From [Clostridium] innocuum (GTDB taxonomy: Bacteria; Bacillota_I; Bacilli_A; Erysipelotrichales; Erysipelotrichaceae): a DNA stretch of 64,000 nt. A model generated the notes under the pieces. It ran no database searches, was not told the origin of the DNA, and saw nothing but the letters and a program-made list of their open reading frames with translations. Below are positions 53,148 through 61,081 of this stretch, piece by piece. Every line of letters begins with the position of its first letter. Within the stretch, counting starts at the first letter, position 1. The stretch covers positions 124,001 to 188,000 of the forward strand of contig CP048838.1 in assembly GCA_012317185.1 (NCBI GenBank), given 5' to 3'. The position numbers were made by a program, and so were the translations under genes.

Positions 53148-53168
53148 TGAAAGCGATTTCAATATAAT
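53148..53168 (+). promoter_or_regulatory. cre site and -10 of the mannose-family PTS operon
   Basis: TGAAAGCGATTTCA (53148-53161) is a perfect match to the CcpA consensus TGWAANCGNTNWCA and abuts TATAAT (53163-53168), 24 bp before the EIIB start. The -35 is poor. Strong catabolite repression is expected. Confidence 0.8.
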
Positions 53169-53191
53169 GTAGGTGTAAGGAGGAATTCAAG

Positions 53192-53674
53192 ATGAGTATT
53201 GAATTGACTAGAGTAGATTTCAGACTGATTCACGGTCAGGTTATCACCAGATGGCTGACACAGTACCAGATCAATGAAATCGTAACAATCGACACTGCCC
53301 TGAGCAAGGATGCTTTCATGCAGGAAGTATTTAAAATGGCAGCTCCAAAGGGTGTAAAAATCACAATTGTAAATGTAGAGGATGCGGTAAAGCGCCAGCA
53401 GGAGGGTGCCTTCGATAAGAACCGCGTTATGGTTCTGTTCAAGGGTGTGGCAGAACTGAATGCCGCAGTACAGGCAGGCTTGAAGCTGGAAAAGGTACAG
53501 ATCGGCGGTCTTGGCGGAGGGCCGGGTCGTAAGGCTGTCAACAACGCAATCACACTGGACAGAGCAGATGCGGATACTCTGCTTGAACTGGAAAAGATGG
53601 GGATCGAAATTTATTTCCAGACAACTCCGGATTATCCTTCCGAAACACTTCAAAAAGCTGTCGCTAAATTATAA
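53192..53674 (+). CDS. PTS mannose-family EIIB
   Basis: 160 residues. The phospho-accepting His14 sits in RVDFRLIHGQVITRW, the family signature. Later: VEDAVKRQQEGAFDKNRVMV and VQIGGLGGGPGRKAVNN. Transfers phosphate from EIIA to the sugar carried by EIIC/EIID. First gene of an operon with EIIC and EIID; the cluster also has a second EIIB (58579-59046) of different type. Confidence 0.92.
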   Translation: MSIELTRVDFRLIHGQVITRWLTQYQINEIVTIDTALSKDAFMQEVFKMAAPKGVKITIVNVEDAVKRQQEGAFDKNRVMVLFKGVAELNAAVQAGLKLEKVQIGGLGGGPGRKAVNNAITLDRADADTLLELEKMGIEIYFQTTPDYPSETLQKAVAKL

Positions 53675-53689
53675 CAGGAGGACATGTAT

Positions 53690-54436
53690 ATGGTAATTCA
53701 AGCAATCTTAGTCGGTATACTGTACTGGCTATCCATGGGACGCGCGAGCTATTTTATCTCGTTTGCATTCCGTAAGCCGGTCGTACTTGGCGTATTTATC
53801 GGTCTTGTATATGGGGATGTACAGACCGGTCTGCTGTATGGTGCAACCATTCAGCTGATGTATATGGGAGGTATCGAAGCCGGCGGAAATATTCCAAGTG
53901 ATCAGGGACTGGCAACATGTATCGCAATCCCTGCCGCTATCGCAAATAATCTGGATCCGGCTGCTGCCGTGGCTCTGGCTGTTCCATTCGGGGTACTTGG
54001 CGTTTTAATCAATAATGTGCGTCGTACCATCAACTCTTTCTATAACACGAAGGCTGATAAATTCGTAGAGGACAAGCAGTATGACAAGCTGTCCATCTTC
54101 TCCTTTGTACTTCCATGGCTTACCAATGGTGTGCTATATTTCACACCGGTATTCATTGCGACATTATTCGGCTCCAGCGTTGTACAGGCATTCATCAATG
54201 TAATTCCGGAATGGGCGATGAACGGACTCACCAACGCAGGCAATATGCTTCCGGGGTTAGGTTTCGCACTGACACTGGTTGTCATGGGAAAAAAGAAATA
54301 TCTGCCATTCTTCGTACTGGGATTCTTCCTGTATTCTGTCATGGGCTTCTCCATGCTGACAGGAGCAGTCATTGCATTATGTCTTGCACTGATCGTATCC
54401 CTATTCAAACAGAACGATGAGGAGGAAGTTGCATGA
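53690..54436 (+). CDS. PTS mannose-family EIIC
   Basis: 248 residues from ATG 53690 (AGGAGG 10 bp upstream; ATG 53684 is too close to it). A polytopic membrane protein with the family motifs VLGVFIGLVYGDVQTGLLYG and MGGIEAGGNIPSDQGLAT. Forms the sugar channel with EIID. The last codons overlap the EIID start. Confidence 0.92.
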   Translation: MVIQAILVGILYWLSMGRASYFISFAFRKPVVLGVFIGLVYGDVQTGLLYGATIQLMYMGGIEAGGNIPSDQGLATCIAIPAAIANNLDPAAAVALAVPFGVLGVLINNVRRTINSFYNTKADKFVEDKQYDKLSIFSFVLPWLTNGVLYFTPVFIATLFGSSVVQAFINVIPEWAMNGLTNAGNMLPGLGFALTLVVMGKKKYLPFFVLGFFLYSVMGFSMLTGAVIALCLALIVSLFKQNDEEEVA

Positions 54437-55284
54437 GTGAAGCAGTAAACAGTGTAGCCGCTGAAGAAAAGAAAACAATCGTAACAAAAAAAGACCTGTT
54501 AAAGGCATGGTGGAAATGGACACTTGCAGTCGAGGTTCCGGTAAGCTTTGACCGTATGCAGGCACTTGCCTTCGGATATTCCATGAACAAGGTATTGCGT
54601 AAGCTGTACAAGGATGACCCGGAAGAGCTGCAGGCAGCAATGCGCCGTCATACATCCATGTTCAATACAAACTGTGACTGGGGAAGTATCATTCACGGTA
54701 TTACGATTTCACTGGAGGAACAGCGTGCGCTAGGTCATGATGATATTTCTCCGGAGGTTATTCAATCCTTAAAGCTCGGTCTGATGGGACCACTTGCCGG
54801 TATCGGTGACAGTGTGGATCAGGGAATTGTTGCGACAATTCCATTGGCAATCTTTGTTCCGATGGCACTAGAGGGCTCTGTAATCGCCGCCTTTATTCCT
54901 GGCTTAATCTATATCGCATGGAGCTTTGGCTGGTCCTGGTTCCTATTCAACAAGGGATATTCTCTGGGTAAAAATTCCGTATTGGAAATCCTGCACTCCG
55001 GAGCAATCAAAAAGGTTATTGACATCGCAAGCATCGTTGGTCTGTTCATGATCGGATGTCTGTCAGCCTCTTATATAAAGGTGCAGACCATTGTGGAATT
55101 CGCCAGTGATACATCAACGGTGAAGCTGCAGGAAATCATTGACGGAATCCTGCCGAATATGCTGCCGTTCATCGTTGTTATGGGAATGTATCTGTATATC
55201 ACGAAACGCGGACCGAAGTATATCCGTCTGATGATTTATACAATGATTATTGCAATCGTATTGACCTTCTTCCATATTATATAA
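54433..55284 (+). CDS. PTS mannose-family EIID
   Basis: 283 residues. Starts at ATGA overlapping the EIIC stop. Motifs FDRMQALAFGYSMNKVLRKL, EEQRALGHDDISPEVIQSLK and LMGPLAGIGDSVDQG are EIID hallmarks, followed by membrane helices in the C-terminal half. A strong hairpin terminator follows directly. Confidence 0.93.
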   Translation: MSEAVNSVAAEEKKTIVTKKDLLKAWWKWTLAVEVPVSFDRMQALAFGYSMNKVLRKLYKDDPEELQAAMRRHTSMFNTNCDWGSIIHGITISLEEQRALGHDDISPEVIQSLKLGLMGPLAGIGDSVDQGIVATIPLAIFVPMALEGSVIAAFIPGLIYIAWSFGWSWFLFNKGYSLGKNSVLEILHSGAIKKVIDIASIVGLFMIGCLSASYIKVQTIVEFASDTSTVKLQEIIDGILPNMLPFIVVMGMYLYITKRGPKYIRLMIYTMIIAIVLTFFHII

Positions 55285-55289
55285 GATGT

Positions 55290-55326
55290 GAACAAATCCA
55301 TGGAAGAACATGGATTTGTTTTCTTT
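55290..55326 (+). terminator. Intercistronic terminator between PTS and enzyme genes
   Basis: AACAAATCCATG and CATGGATTTGTT, a perfect 12-bp stem with a 6-nt loop, followed by TTCTTT. It lies within an otherwise continuous gene cluster and probably limits read-through. Confidence 0.75.
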
Positions 55327-55363
55327 ACAGACATATGGAGGATAAGAAAAGGAAGGAGCTTAT

Positions 55364-56296
55364 ATGAAGGTACTGATAACCCCGAGAGGGTTTGCGAATT
55401 ACGGTCTGGATCAGGTGGAGCGAATGAAGTCCAAGGGTCTGGAGGTACATTACAATGCCACGGGTAAGGCATATACACATGAGGAGTTTAAAGCACTGGC
55501 GAAGGATGCCGATGCCATTATTGTCGGTGTGGATAAAATGGACAGAGAAATGATGGAGGGCTGTCCGAATCTGAAGGCGGTCTGCAAGTTCGGTGTCGGA
55601 ACGGATAATATCGATCTGGATTATGCAAAAGAGCGTAATATCCATGTCGGACGCTGTGTGGGAAGCAATTCCCGCTCCGTTGCAGAGCATGTACTGTCTA
55701 TGATGTTTATGGAAGCAAAGAATCTGTATACGAGTGTAAGGGATGTGAAGCATCATGGCTGGAATAAACCGACAGGCAGAGAGATCTATGGAAAGAAGCT
55801 GGGAATCATCGGCTTTGGAATGATCGGCAAGTATCTTGCCGAGTATGCTTACGGCTGTGGCATGGAGGTATATGCCTATGATGCCTTTGCAATCGCAGAG
55901 GAAACCGCAAGGCAGTACCATGCACAGATTTCCACACTGGAGGATATCCTTACAGACTGTGATTATATCTCTTTACACGTACCGCTTCTGGAGTCCACAC
56001 GGAATATGATTTCCACAGAGGAATTCAAAAAAATGAAGAAGGATGCCTGCCTGCTGAATGCAGCACGCGGCGGTATCGTGGATGAGGAAGCTTTATATGA
56101 AGCATTGAAGAAGAAAGAGATACGAAGTGCATGCTTTGATGTGTACAGCAGCGAACCTCCAAGGGAAGATGATAAGCTGCTTACACTGGATAATTTCCTG
56201 TTAACGCCGCACACAGCCGCAAGAAGCATGGAAAGTGAACAGCGAACCTGTGCAATGTCTACGGACATCATACTGGAACAGCTGATAGGGAACTAG
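55364..56296 (+). CDS. D-2-hydroxyacid dehydrogenase, SerA-like
   Basis: 310 residues. NAD-binding loop GIIGFGMIGKYLAEYAYGCG, substrate loop CKFGVGTDNIDLDYAKER, catalytic Arg in NAARGGIVDEEAL, Glu in SSEPPRED and His in LTPHTAARS. No ACT domain. Reduces 2-keto acids or oxidises D-2-hydroxyacids; a sugar-acid-derived substrate is suggested by the cluster (inference). Confidence 0.9.
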   Translation: MKVLITPRGFANYGLDQVERMKSKGLEVHYNATGKAYTHEEFKALAKDADAIIVGVDKMDREMMEGCPNLKAVCKFGVGTDNIDLDYAKERNIHVGRCVGSNSRSVAEHVLSMMFMEAKNLYTSVRDVKHHGWNKPTGREIYGKKLGIIGFGMIGKYLAEYAYGCGMEVYAYDAFAIAEETARQYHAQISTLEDILTDCDYISLHVPLLESTRNMISTEEFKKMKKDACLLNAARGGIVDEEALYEALKKKEIRSACFDVYSSEPPREDDKLLTLDNFLLTPHTAARSMESEQRTCAMSTDIILEQLIGN

Positions 56297-56304
56297 GTGA
56301 ATAT

Positions 56305-56907
56305 ATGATAGAATGTGTAAAAGAATATCTGAGCAATATTACATCGGAATTAGGGAAAAATATAGAAGATATGGATATGGAAAGCATTGAACGTGCAGCC
56401 CATATCATAATGGAAAGTGAAAAGCAGGGAGGACGGATCCATGTCACGGGAATCGGAAAGCCGGGGCATGTGGCAGGCTATATCGCATCCCTGCTGTCTT
56501 CCACAGGAACGAGTGCCTATGAGCTGCATGGAACAGAGGCCGTTCACGGATCCAGCGGTCAGGTGAAAAAAGGAGATGTGGTGATTGCCATATCCAACAG
56601 CGGAGAAACGATGGAACTGGAGGCAACCGTACAGACACTTATAGCAAACGGAGCACACATCATCAGCTGTACGGGAAATCCGCAATCGACGCTGGCAAAG
56701 CAGTCGGAGGTATGTCTGGTAGCGCATGTGGATGAAGAAGGGGATGCGCTGAACAAGCCGCCGCGTGCCTCCATCCTGTCGGAGATCCTCATCCTGCAAT
56801 GTCTGAGCGTAGTCTTGCAGGAAGCGAAGAAGCTGGATTTAAACCAGTATGTGAAATGGCATCCGGGCGGAAGTCTTGGTAAAAGTATCAAAGAGCTGCA
56901 AAAATAA
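56305..56907 (+). CDS. SIS-domain phosphosugar isomerase-like protein
   Basis: 200 residues, a single SIS domain without CBS domains. Motifs GRIHVTGIGKPGHVAGYIAS, LHGTEAVHGSSGQVKKGDVV, ISNSGETMELE and KWHPGGSLGKSIKEL resemble KdsD/KpsF and hexulose phosphate isomerases. Likely acts on the sugar phosphate delivered by the PTS, but reaction and substrate are not fixed by sequence. 8 bp after the dehydrogenase. Confidence 0.85.
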   Translation: MIECVKEYLSNITSELGKNIEDMDMESIERAAHIIMESEKQGGRIHVTGIGKPGHVAGYIASLLSSTGTSAYELHGTEAVHGSSGQVKKGDVVIAISNSGETMELEATVQTLIANGAHIISCTGNPQSTLAKQSEVCLVAHVDEEGDALNKPPRASILSEILILQCLSVVLQEAKKLDLNQYVKWHPGGSLGKSIKELQK

Positions 56908-56919
56908 ACAGGAGGAGCT

Positions 56920-57333
56920 ATGGAAAAATTTAATATTGTAATCGGAACACATGGAAGATTCGGAGAGGAGCTTGTAAACTCTGCGAGAATGATTGCAGGA
57001 GCATTGGAAAATGTACAATGCTGTTCTCTGCTTCCGGAATATTCCTTTGAGGACTACATGAAGCTTGCGGATGAAACCATGTGCACCAAGGAAGGCTTTA
57101 CCATTGTCCTTGTGGATCTGTATGGCGGAACTCCATGCAATGTATTTACCGTCATGAGCAGAAAGTATCACTACCCCGTGCTTACCGGACTGAACCTTCC
57201 AATGCTGATCGATCTGTATCTGAAGCTTTCCAATATGGATGAAGCGGATCTCGATGAGGAGGCACTGCTGAGGGAAACGATGGAAACTCTGCAAACCAGC
57301 TGTGTTCATACGAATACACAGCTGGAATCCTGA
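56920..57333 (+). CDS. PTS mannose-family EIIA
   Basis: 137 residues. Active His11 in VIGTHGRFGEELVNSARMIAG, an EIIA-Man start. The usual VDLYGGTPCNVF follows near residue 70. Receives phosphate from HPr and passes it to EIIB. Here the EIIA gene lies apart from EIIBCD, inside the enzyme block. Confidence 0.9.
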   Translation: MEKFNIVIGTHGRFGEELVNSARMIAGALENVQCCSLLPEYSFEDYMKLADETMCTKEGFTIVLVDLYGGTPCNVFTVMSRKYHYPVLTGLNLPMLIDLYLKLSNMDEADLDEEALLRETMETLQTSCVHTNTQLES

Positions 57334-57496
57334 ACAAAGCTGTCTGGACAAACCCTGTCATATGAATTATAATTTCCATGAAAGCACTATCATGCAGAAG
57401 GGGATATATTATTCTGGTTTACCGTGTGGTACTATTGGCATACAGGGAAGATGTCAGACTTCATGAGAGTTCAACTCTTGCGAAAGGAGAGATCAT

Positions 57497-58582
57497 ATGC
57501 TGATAGGTGAAGTTTTTGAGGAGTTTATAAATGTCGTTCAGGAAAACAATCGCTATACGATTGGGCTTGTGAATGATAATATGACAGTGACATTATGCAG
57601 TAATAAAGCGGAAATCGGACGGCAGATTGATGTAAACCGTCCGGATAAGCACAATGCATTTTTTGAAGTACGTGTAAAGGGACAGGATTTCGGCTTCCTG
57701 TGGGTGAGTGGCAATGATGAAAATCTGCCGATGATCAGTAAGCTTTTGAATGAATCCCTTACCGTACGGCTGATGTATGAAATCAATCAGAAAACCTTAA
57801 ACCAGAAGGTCACTAAGGATGACGAGCTGGTGAAGTATATACTGAATACGGAAAACTTTGATATGAATCATGTGTTAAGCCTTCTGGATGAACTGGAAAT
57901 AGATAAAAATAAACCAAGGGTGGCGATTTATGTGGTTCATAATGAAGGATTCAATACAAAGGATGTCATGCGATTGAAAATGAAGCCGGACAGTAAGGAA
58001 ATCATCTATTCTCTGTTGAATAGCAAATGCCTGCTGATCTTCAAGGATTTGCCGGAAACTTGCCAGTCATCGACAGATTTCAAGCCGTTTATACGTGACT
58101 ATATCCGCAGTCTGCGGGAATGGGAGATGACAGACTGTTATTACTTTGTCGGTTCCATTCAGAAAAAGCTGCGGCAGTATGCAATCAGCTATCAGAATTG
58201 TCTATGGCTGAAGAACCATGTAACATACGAGAAGGATGTCCCGGTATTTTTCTCCGATTATCTCTATGACTATTTTCTGTCAAAGGTAGCGGTGGATGAT
58301 ATCAGGGATGTGTTTGATTATTATAGGGAATGCGGAAAAGGTGTCGATATTGAGGAAATGGTGGACATCTGCGATAAACTGTTTGTGAATGATTTCAATC
58401 TGACACAAGCCGCAGACGATCTGTTTCTGCATAAAAATACATTGATATATAAGCTTAAGAAATATGAGGAAGTTTTTCAGATAGATGTCCGGGGAAGTTT
58501 TCAGGGAAAGGTTCTCTTAATGCTGATATCCTATGCATTGAGAGAATATCAGAAACGAGTTCAAGTAGGTGATGAAGCATGA
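57497..58582 (+). CDS. CdaR-like (PucR HTH_30) transcriptional regulator
   Basis: 361 residues. The N-terminal part (TIGLVNDNMTVTLCSNKAEI, GRQIDVNRP) resembles the diacid-recognition domain of CdaR; the middle is GGDEF-like; the C-terminal HTH_30 is clear (NDFNLTQAADDLFLHKNTLI, YKLKKYEEVFQIDVR). CdaR family members sense sugar diacids or related ligands. Gene order suggests it controls this cluster. Its stop overlaps the ATG of a second EIIB gene. Confidence 0.8.
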   Translation: MLIGEVFEEFINVVQENNRYTIGLVNDNMTVTLCSNKAEIGRQIDVNRPDKHNAFFEVRVKGQDFGFLWVSGNDENLPMISKLLNESLTVRLMYEINQKTLNQKVTKDDELVKYILNTENFDMNHVLSLLDELEIDKNKPRVAIYVVHNEGFNTKDVMRLKMKPDSKEIIYSLLNSKCLLIFKDLPETCQSSTDFKPFIRDYIRSLREWEMTDCYYFVGSIQKKLRQYAISYQNCLWLKNHVTYEKDVPVFFSDYLYDYFLSKVAVDDIRDVFDYYRECGKGVDIEEMVDICDKLFVNDFNLTQAADDLFLHKNTLIYKLKKYEEVFQIDVRGSFQGKVLLMLISYALREYQKRVQVGDEA

Positions 58583-59046
58583 GTACAAAAATCAAACTTG
58601 CACGGATAGACAAACGATTACTGCATGCGACAGTTGCTTTGAACTGGAATCAGTTTATCGATGCAGACAATGTACTGATTGTTGATCCGGATTATGTGAA
58701 TGATCCATTTATTGCTGATGTAATGCAGCTTTGTCTTCCCAAGACCATGAAAGTTAAAATTTTCTCCATAGAACAATTTCTTGAATATATCAATGAAGGA
58801 CGCAATATTAAGGCAATGGTTATTTTTCCTAATTTAAGTGTTGCCTGTGATGCAGTGAAAGCGGGTTTCCGTACGAAGGAAATTCAAATGCCGTATCCGG
58901 CAAGCCGTATGATGATCAAAAGCCTCTCGGATTATTTCAGTGAAGAAGATATTGAAAAGATCCGTTATATCCAGAGTCAGGGAATCCGTATGTTCTTTCA
59001 GACGGCGCCCTTTGACAATAAGGATTACTCGATCTTTAAAAAATAA
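58579..59046 (+). CDS. Second, divergent PTS EIIB (mannose family)
   Basis: 155 residues. His16 in RIDKRLLHATVALNWNQF is retained, but the usual HGQV reads HATV and much of the sequence diverges from the first EIIB. The ATG overlaps the stop of the CdaR-like gene (ATGA), so the two are translated together. It may serve a second permease, or act as a phosphorylation sensor for the regulator (inference). Confidence 0.82.
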   Translation: MSTKIKLARIDKRLLHATVALNWNQFIDADNVLIVDPDYVNDPFIADVMQLCLPKTMKVKIFSIEQFLEYINEGRNIKAMVIFPNLSVACDAVKAGFRTKEIQMPYPASRMMIKSLSDYFSEEDIEKIRYIQSQGIRMFFQTAPFDNKDYSIFKK

Positions 59047-59066
59047 AGAAAAGAGGACAAATATTT

Positions 59067-59954
59067 ATGTTTGACGGTATTATAACACCAATCGTAACAC
59101 CGTTTCATCGTGATGAGGAACAGAGTATCAACTATGAAGCGACAAAGCAGCTGATCGATCATTTGATCGCTAAGGGCGTTAAGGGAATCTTCATCCTTGG
59201 AAGCAATGGAGAGTTTCATGTGATCGAGGAAGCGGAAAAAATAGAATTTGCCGAAAAGGTGATCGGGATGGTTGACCACCGTGTGCCGGTCTATGTAGGG
59301 ACAGGGGCATGCAGCACAAAGGAAACCATCCGTCTGTCAAAGAAGATGGAGGAGCTGGGTGCGGATGCTCTGAGTGTCATCACACCGTATTTTCTGACAC
59401 CGACAGAGGAAGAGCTGGTACAGCATTTCACAGCGGTTGCGGAAAGTGTAAGTATTCCCATCATTCTCTACAACATCCCAAAGGCAACAGGCTGTAACTT
59501 AAGCGCAGAGGTTGTGGGACGTCTGGCAGAGGTAGAAAACATTCGCGGTATCAAGGACAGCAGCGGAAAGGAAGAAAATCTGAAGGCATACGCAGAGCTT
59601 GCGAAGCGGGATGATTTTGATCTGCTGATCGGTTCGGATTCCAAAATCAGCTATGGCTATGCTTTGGGGGCAAGCGGTGCCGTGGCAGGAACCTCCAATG
59701 TGATAACGGAGGTGCTGGTGGAGCTGGACAGGGCACTGCGTAAGGGAGAAACAGAAAAAGCAGAGGAATTGCAGAAGGACATTGATGTACTGCGCGGCGT
59801 ATTGAAGCTGGGAACGGTACCGGTTGTCATGAAGCGTGCGGCAGAGCTGGCAGGGATTGCGGAAATCGGACCGGCAAGAAAGCCGGTACAGGAATGCAGT
59901 GCACAGGATGATGAGAAAATCAAAGAGATGCTGCAGCATTATCATTTATTATAA
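59067..59954 (+). CDS. DapA/NanA-superfamily aldolase
   Basis: 295 residues. GSNGEFHVIEEAEKI (GTTGE-like), catalytic Tyr in ILYNIPKATGCNL, Schiff-base Lys in IRGIKDSSGKEENL, and GASGAVAGTSNV. The dapA superfamily includes dihydrodipicolinate synthase, NAL and KDG aldolases. The PTS and Eda context argue for a 2-keto-3-deoxy sugar acid substrate, not lysine synthesis. SD AAGAGGAC upstream. Confidence 0.85.
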   Translation: MFDGIITPIVTPFHRDEEQSINYEATKQLIDHLIAKGVKGIFILGSNGEFHVIEEAEKIEFAEKVIGMVDHRVPVYVGTGACSTKETIRLSKKMEELGADALSVITPYFLTPTEEELVQHFTAVAESVSIPIILYNIPKATGCNLSAEVVGRLAEVENIRGIKDSSGKEENLKAYAELAKRDDFDLLIGSDSKISYGYALGASGAVAGTSNVITEVLVELDRALRKGETEKAEELQKDIDVLRGVLKLGTVPVVMKRAAELAGIAEIGPARKPVQECSAQDDEKIKEMLQHYHLL

Positions 59955-60004
59955 AAAAGACCTGTATCCTTTTGGGATATGCTTAAATAAGGTTTAAGAA
60001 AAGA

Positions 60005-60052
60005 GGAATTCAAACTATTGGTGTTCATCCATAGATATTGAATTCCTTTTTT
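60005..60052 (+). terminator. Terminator of the sugar-acid cluster
   Basis: GGAATTCAA and TTGAATTCC separated by 24 nt, followed by six Ts. Confidence 0.7.
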
Positions 60053-60137
60053 AGGATTTGTTTGAAGTGTATTTGGAAATATTTACAAGTTGTAATTTAA
60101 AAAGGCATTATCTACAATCAGATTGATTCATATACAC

Positions 60138-60938
60138 TTATAATTGAAAATATGTATATGGATTATAAGTGGAAAGCTGTGAAATATTATCATCTAAGGA
60201 GATACCACCTGTAAAATTGTCTATGAGAACATCATCGAAAAGAACTGGGTGTACATACAGCTCAATGATTGATTCACCTGATAATCGCTGCTTATATTTC
60301 AAATATTTAGGGATACTTGAAATATAAGAAAGATGCTTTAGACCTGTTGACTGTAATTCAGATTGCAGCCAGGTAGCGTAAATATGATTATATATGTCGT
60401 CACTTAGAAAGCTATGATATATGCCGCGAATCGATGTAAATCCATATCGGAGTAAAAGTGGTCTGACAGCAAGCCAGACAGGGAGATCAACAAGCTGATT
60501 ACAATGTGAATCTATATGCCGGCAGGTAAATCCAAAAGCTATGAACCTTTGAATCTGCGCTTCCAATTCCTTTCGTAATGCAAAGACTTCCTTTTTAAAT
60601 GCGGGTGATGAGACAGAATCTCTGTATGTATAAAGGGGAGATTTTGTATAAGACTCTTTCCTCATGAATTCAGGTATATAACAGAATTCACCATTTTTTA
60701 CATATTTTGAATATTGCTTAATATCATCCGTTAAAGGGAATCCCTCGCTCAAATTCAGATGAAGTCCCGTCTTGTCTTGAAAACCATAATTATGTGCAAT
60801 AGCCGCACCCTCTCTGCTCCCTCTTGAATTAACGATTAGTGTTGTCTGTGTGACATATCCCCGTTCAAAAGCTTTTAGAATACCATAATTGGACTCTTTC
60901 GTAAGTCCCAGATCATCTGCATTTATAATTATTTTCAT
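60138..60938 (-). CDS. ChbG/YdjC-family deacetylase, second copy
   Basis: 266 residues from the ATG at 60938 (GGAGG 7 bp upstream; ATG 60944 is too near it). KIIINADDLGLTKESNYGI, TGLHLNLSEGFPL with HLN and CRHIDSHCNQL with the DSH motif are family marks; the full HHH cluster of ChbG is partly replaced (SHCN). Divergent in sequence from the copy at 36445. A deacetylase role on a sugar is likely; substrate unknown. Confidence 0.8.
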   Translation of the reverse strand: MKIIINADDLGLTKESNYGILKAFERGYVTQTTLIVNSRGSREGAAIAHNYGFQDKTGLHLNLSEGFPLTDDIKQYSKYVKNGEFCYIPEFMRKESYTKSPLYTYRDSVSSPAFKKEVFALRKELEAQIQRFIAFGFTCRHIDSHCNQLVDLPVWLAVRPLLLRYGFTSIRGIYHSFLSDDIYNHIYATWLQSELQSTGLKHLSYISSIPKYLKYKQRLSGESIIELYVHPVLFDDVLIDNFTGGISLDDNISQLSTYNPYTYFQL

Positions 60939-61081
60939 ACGCATACCTCCTATAGGAATTATAAAAGAAAAGCTGATTGGTATTAGTATATCTTTTTACA
61001 TGAATTTTGATGAAAAGTAGAACCTATTAAGCCTGAGTAACCGGGCTATAATGAAGACACAAAGAAAGGCGGTGTTGCAGA

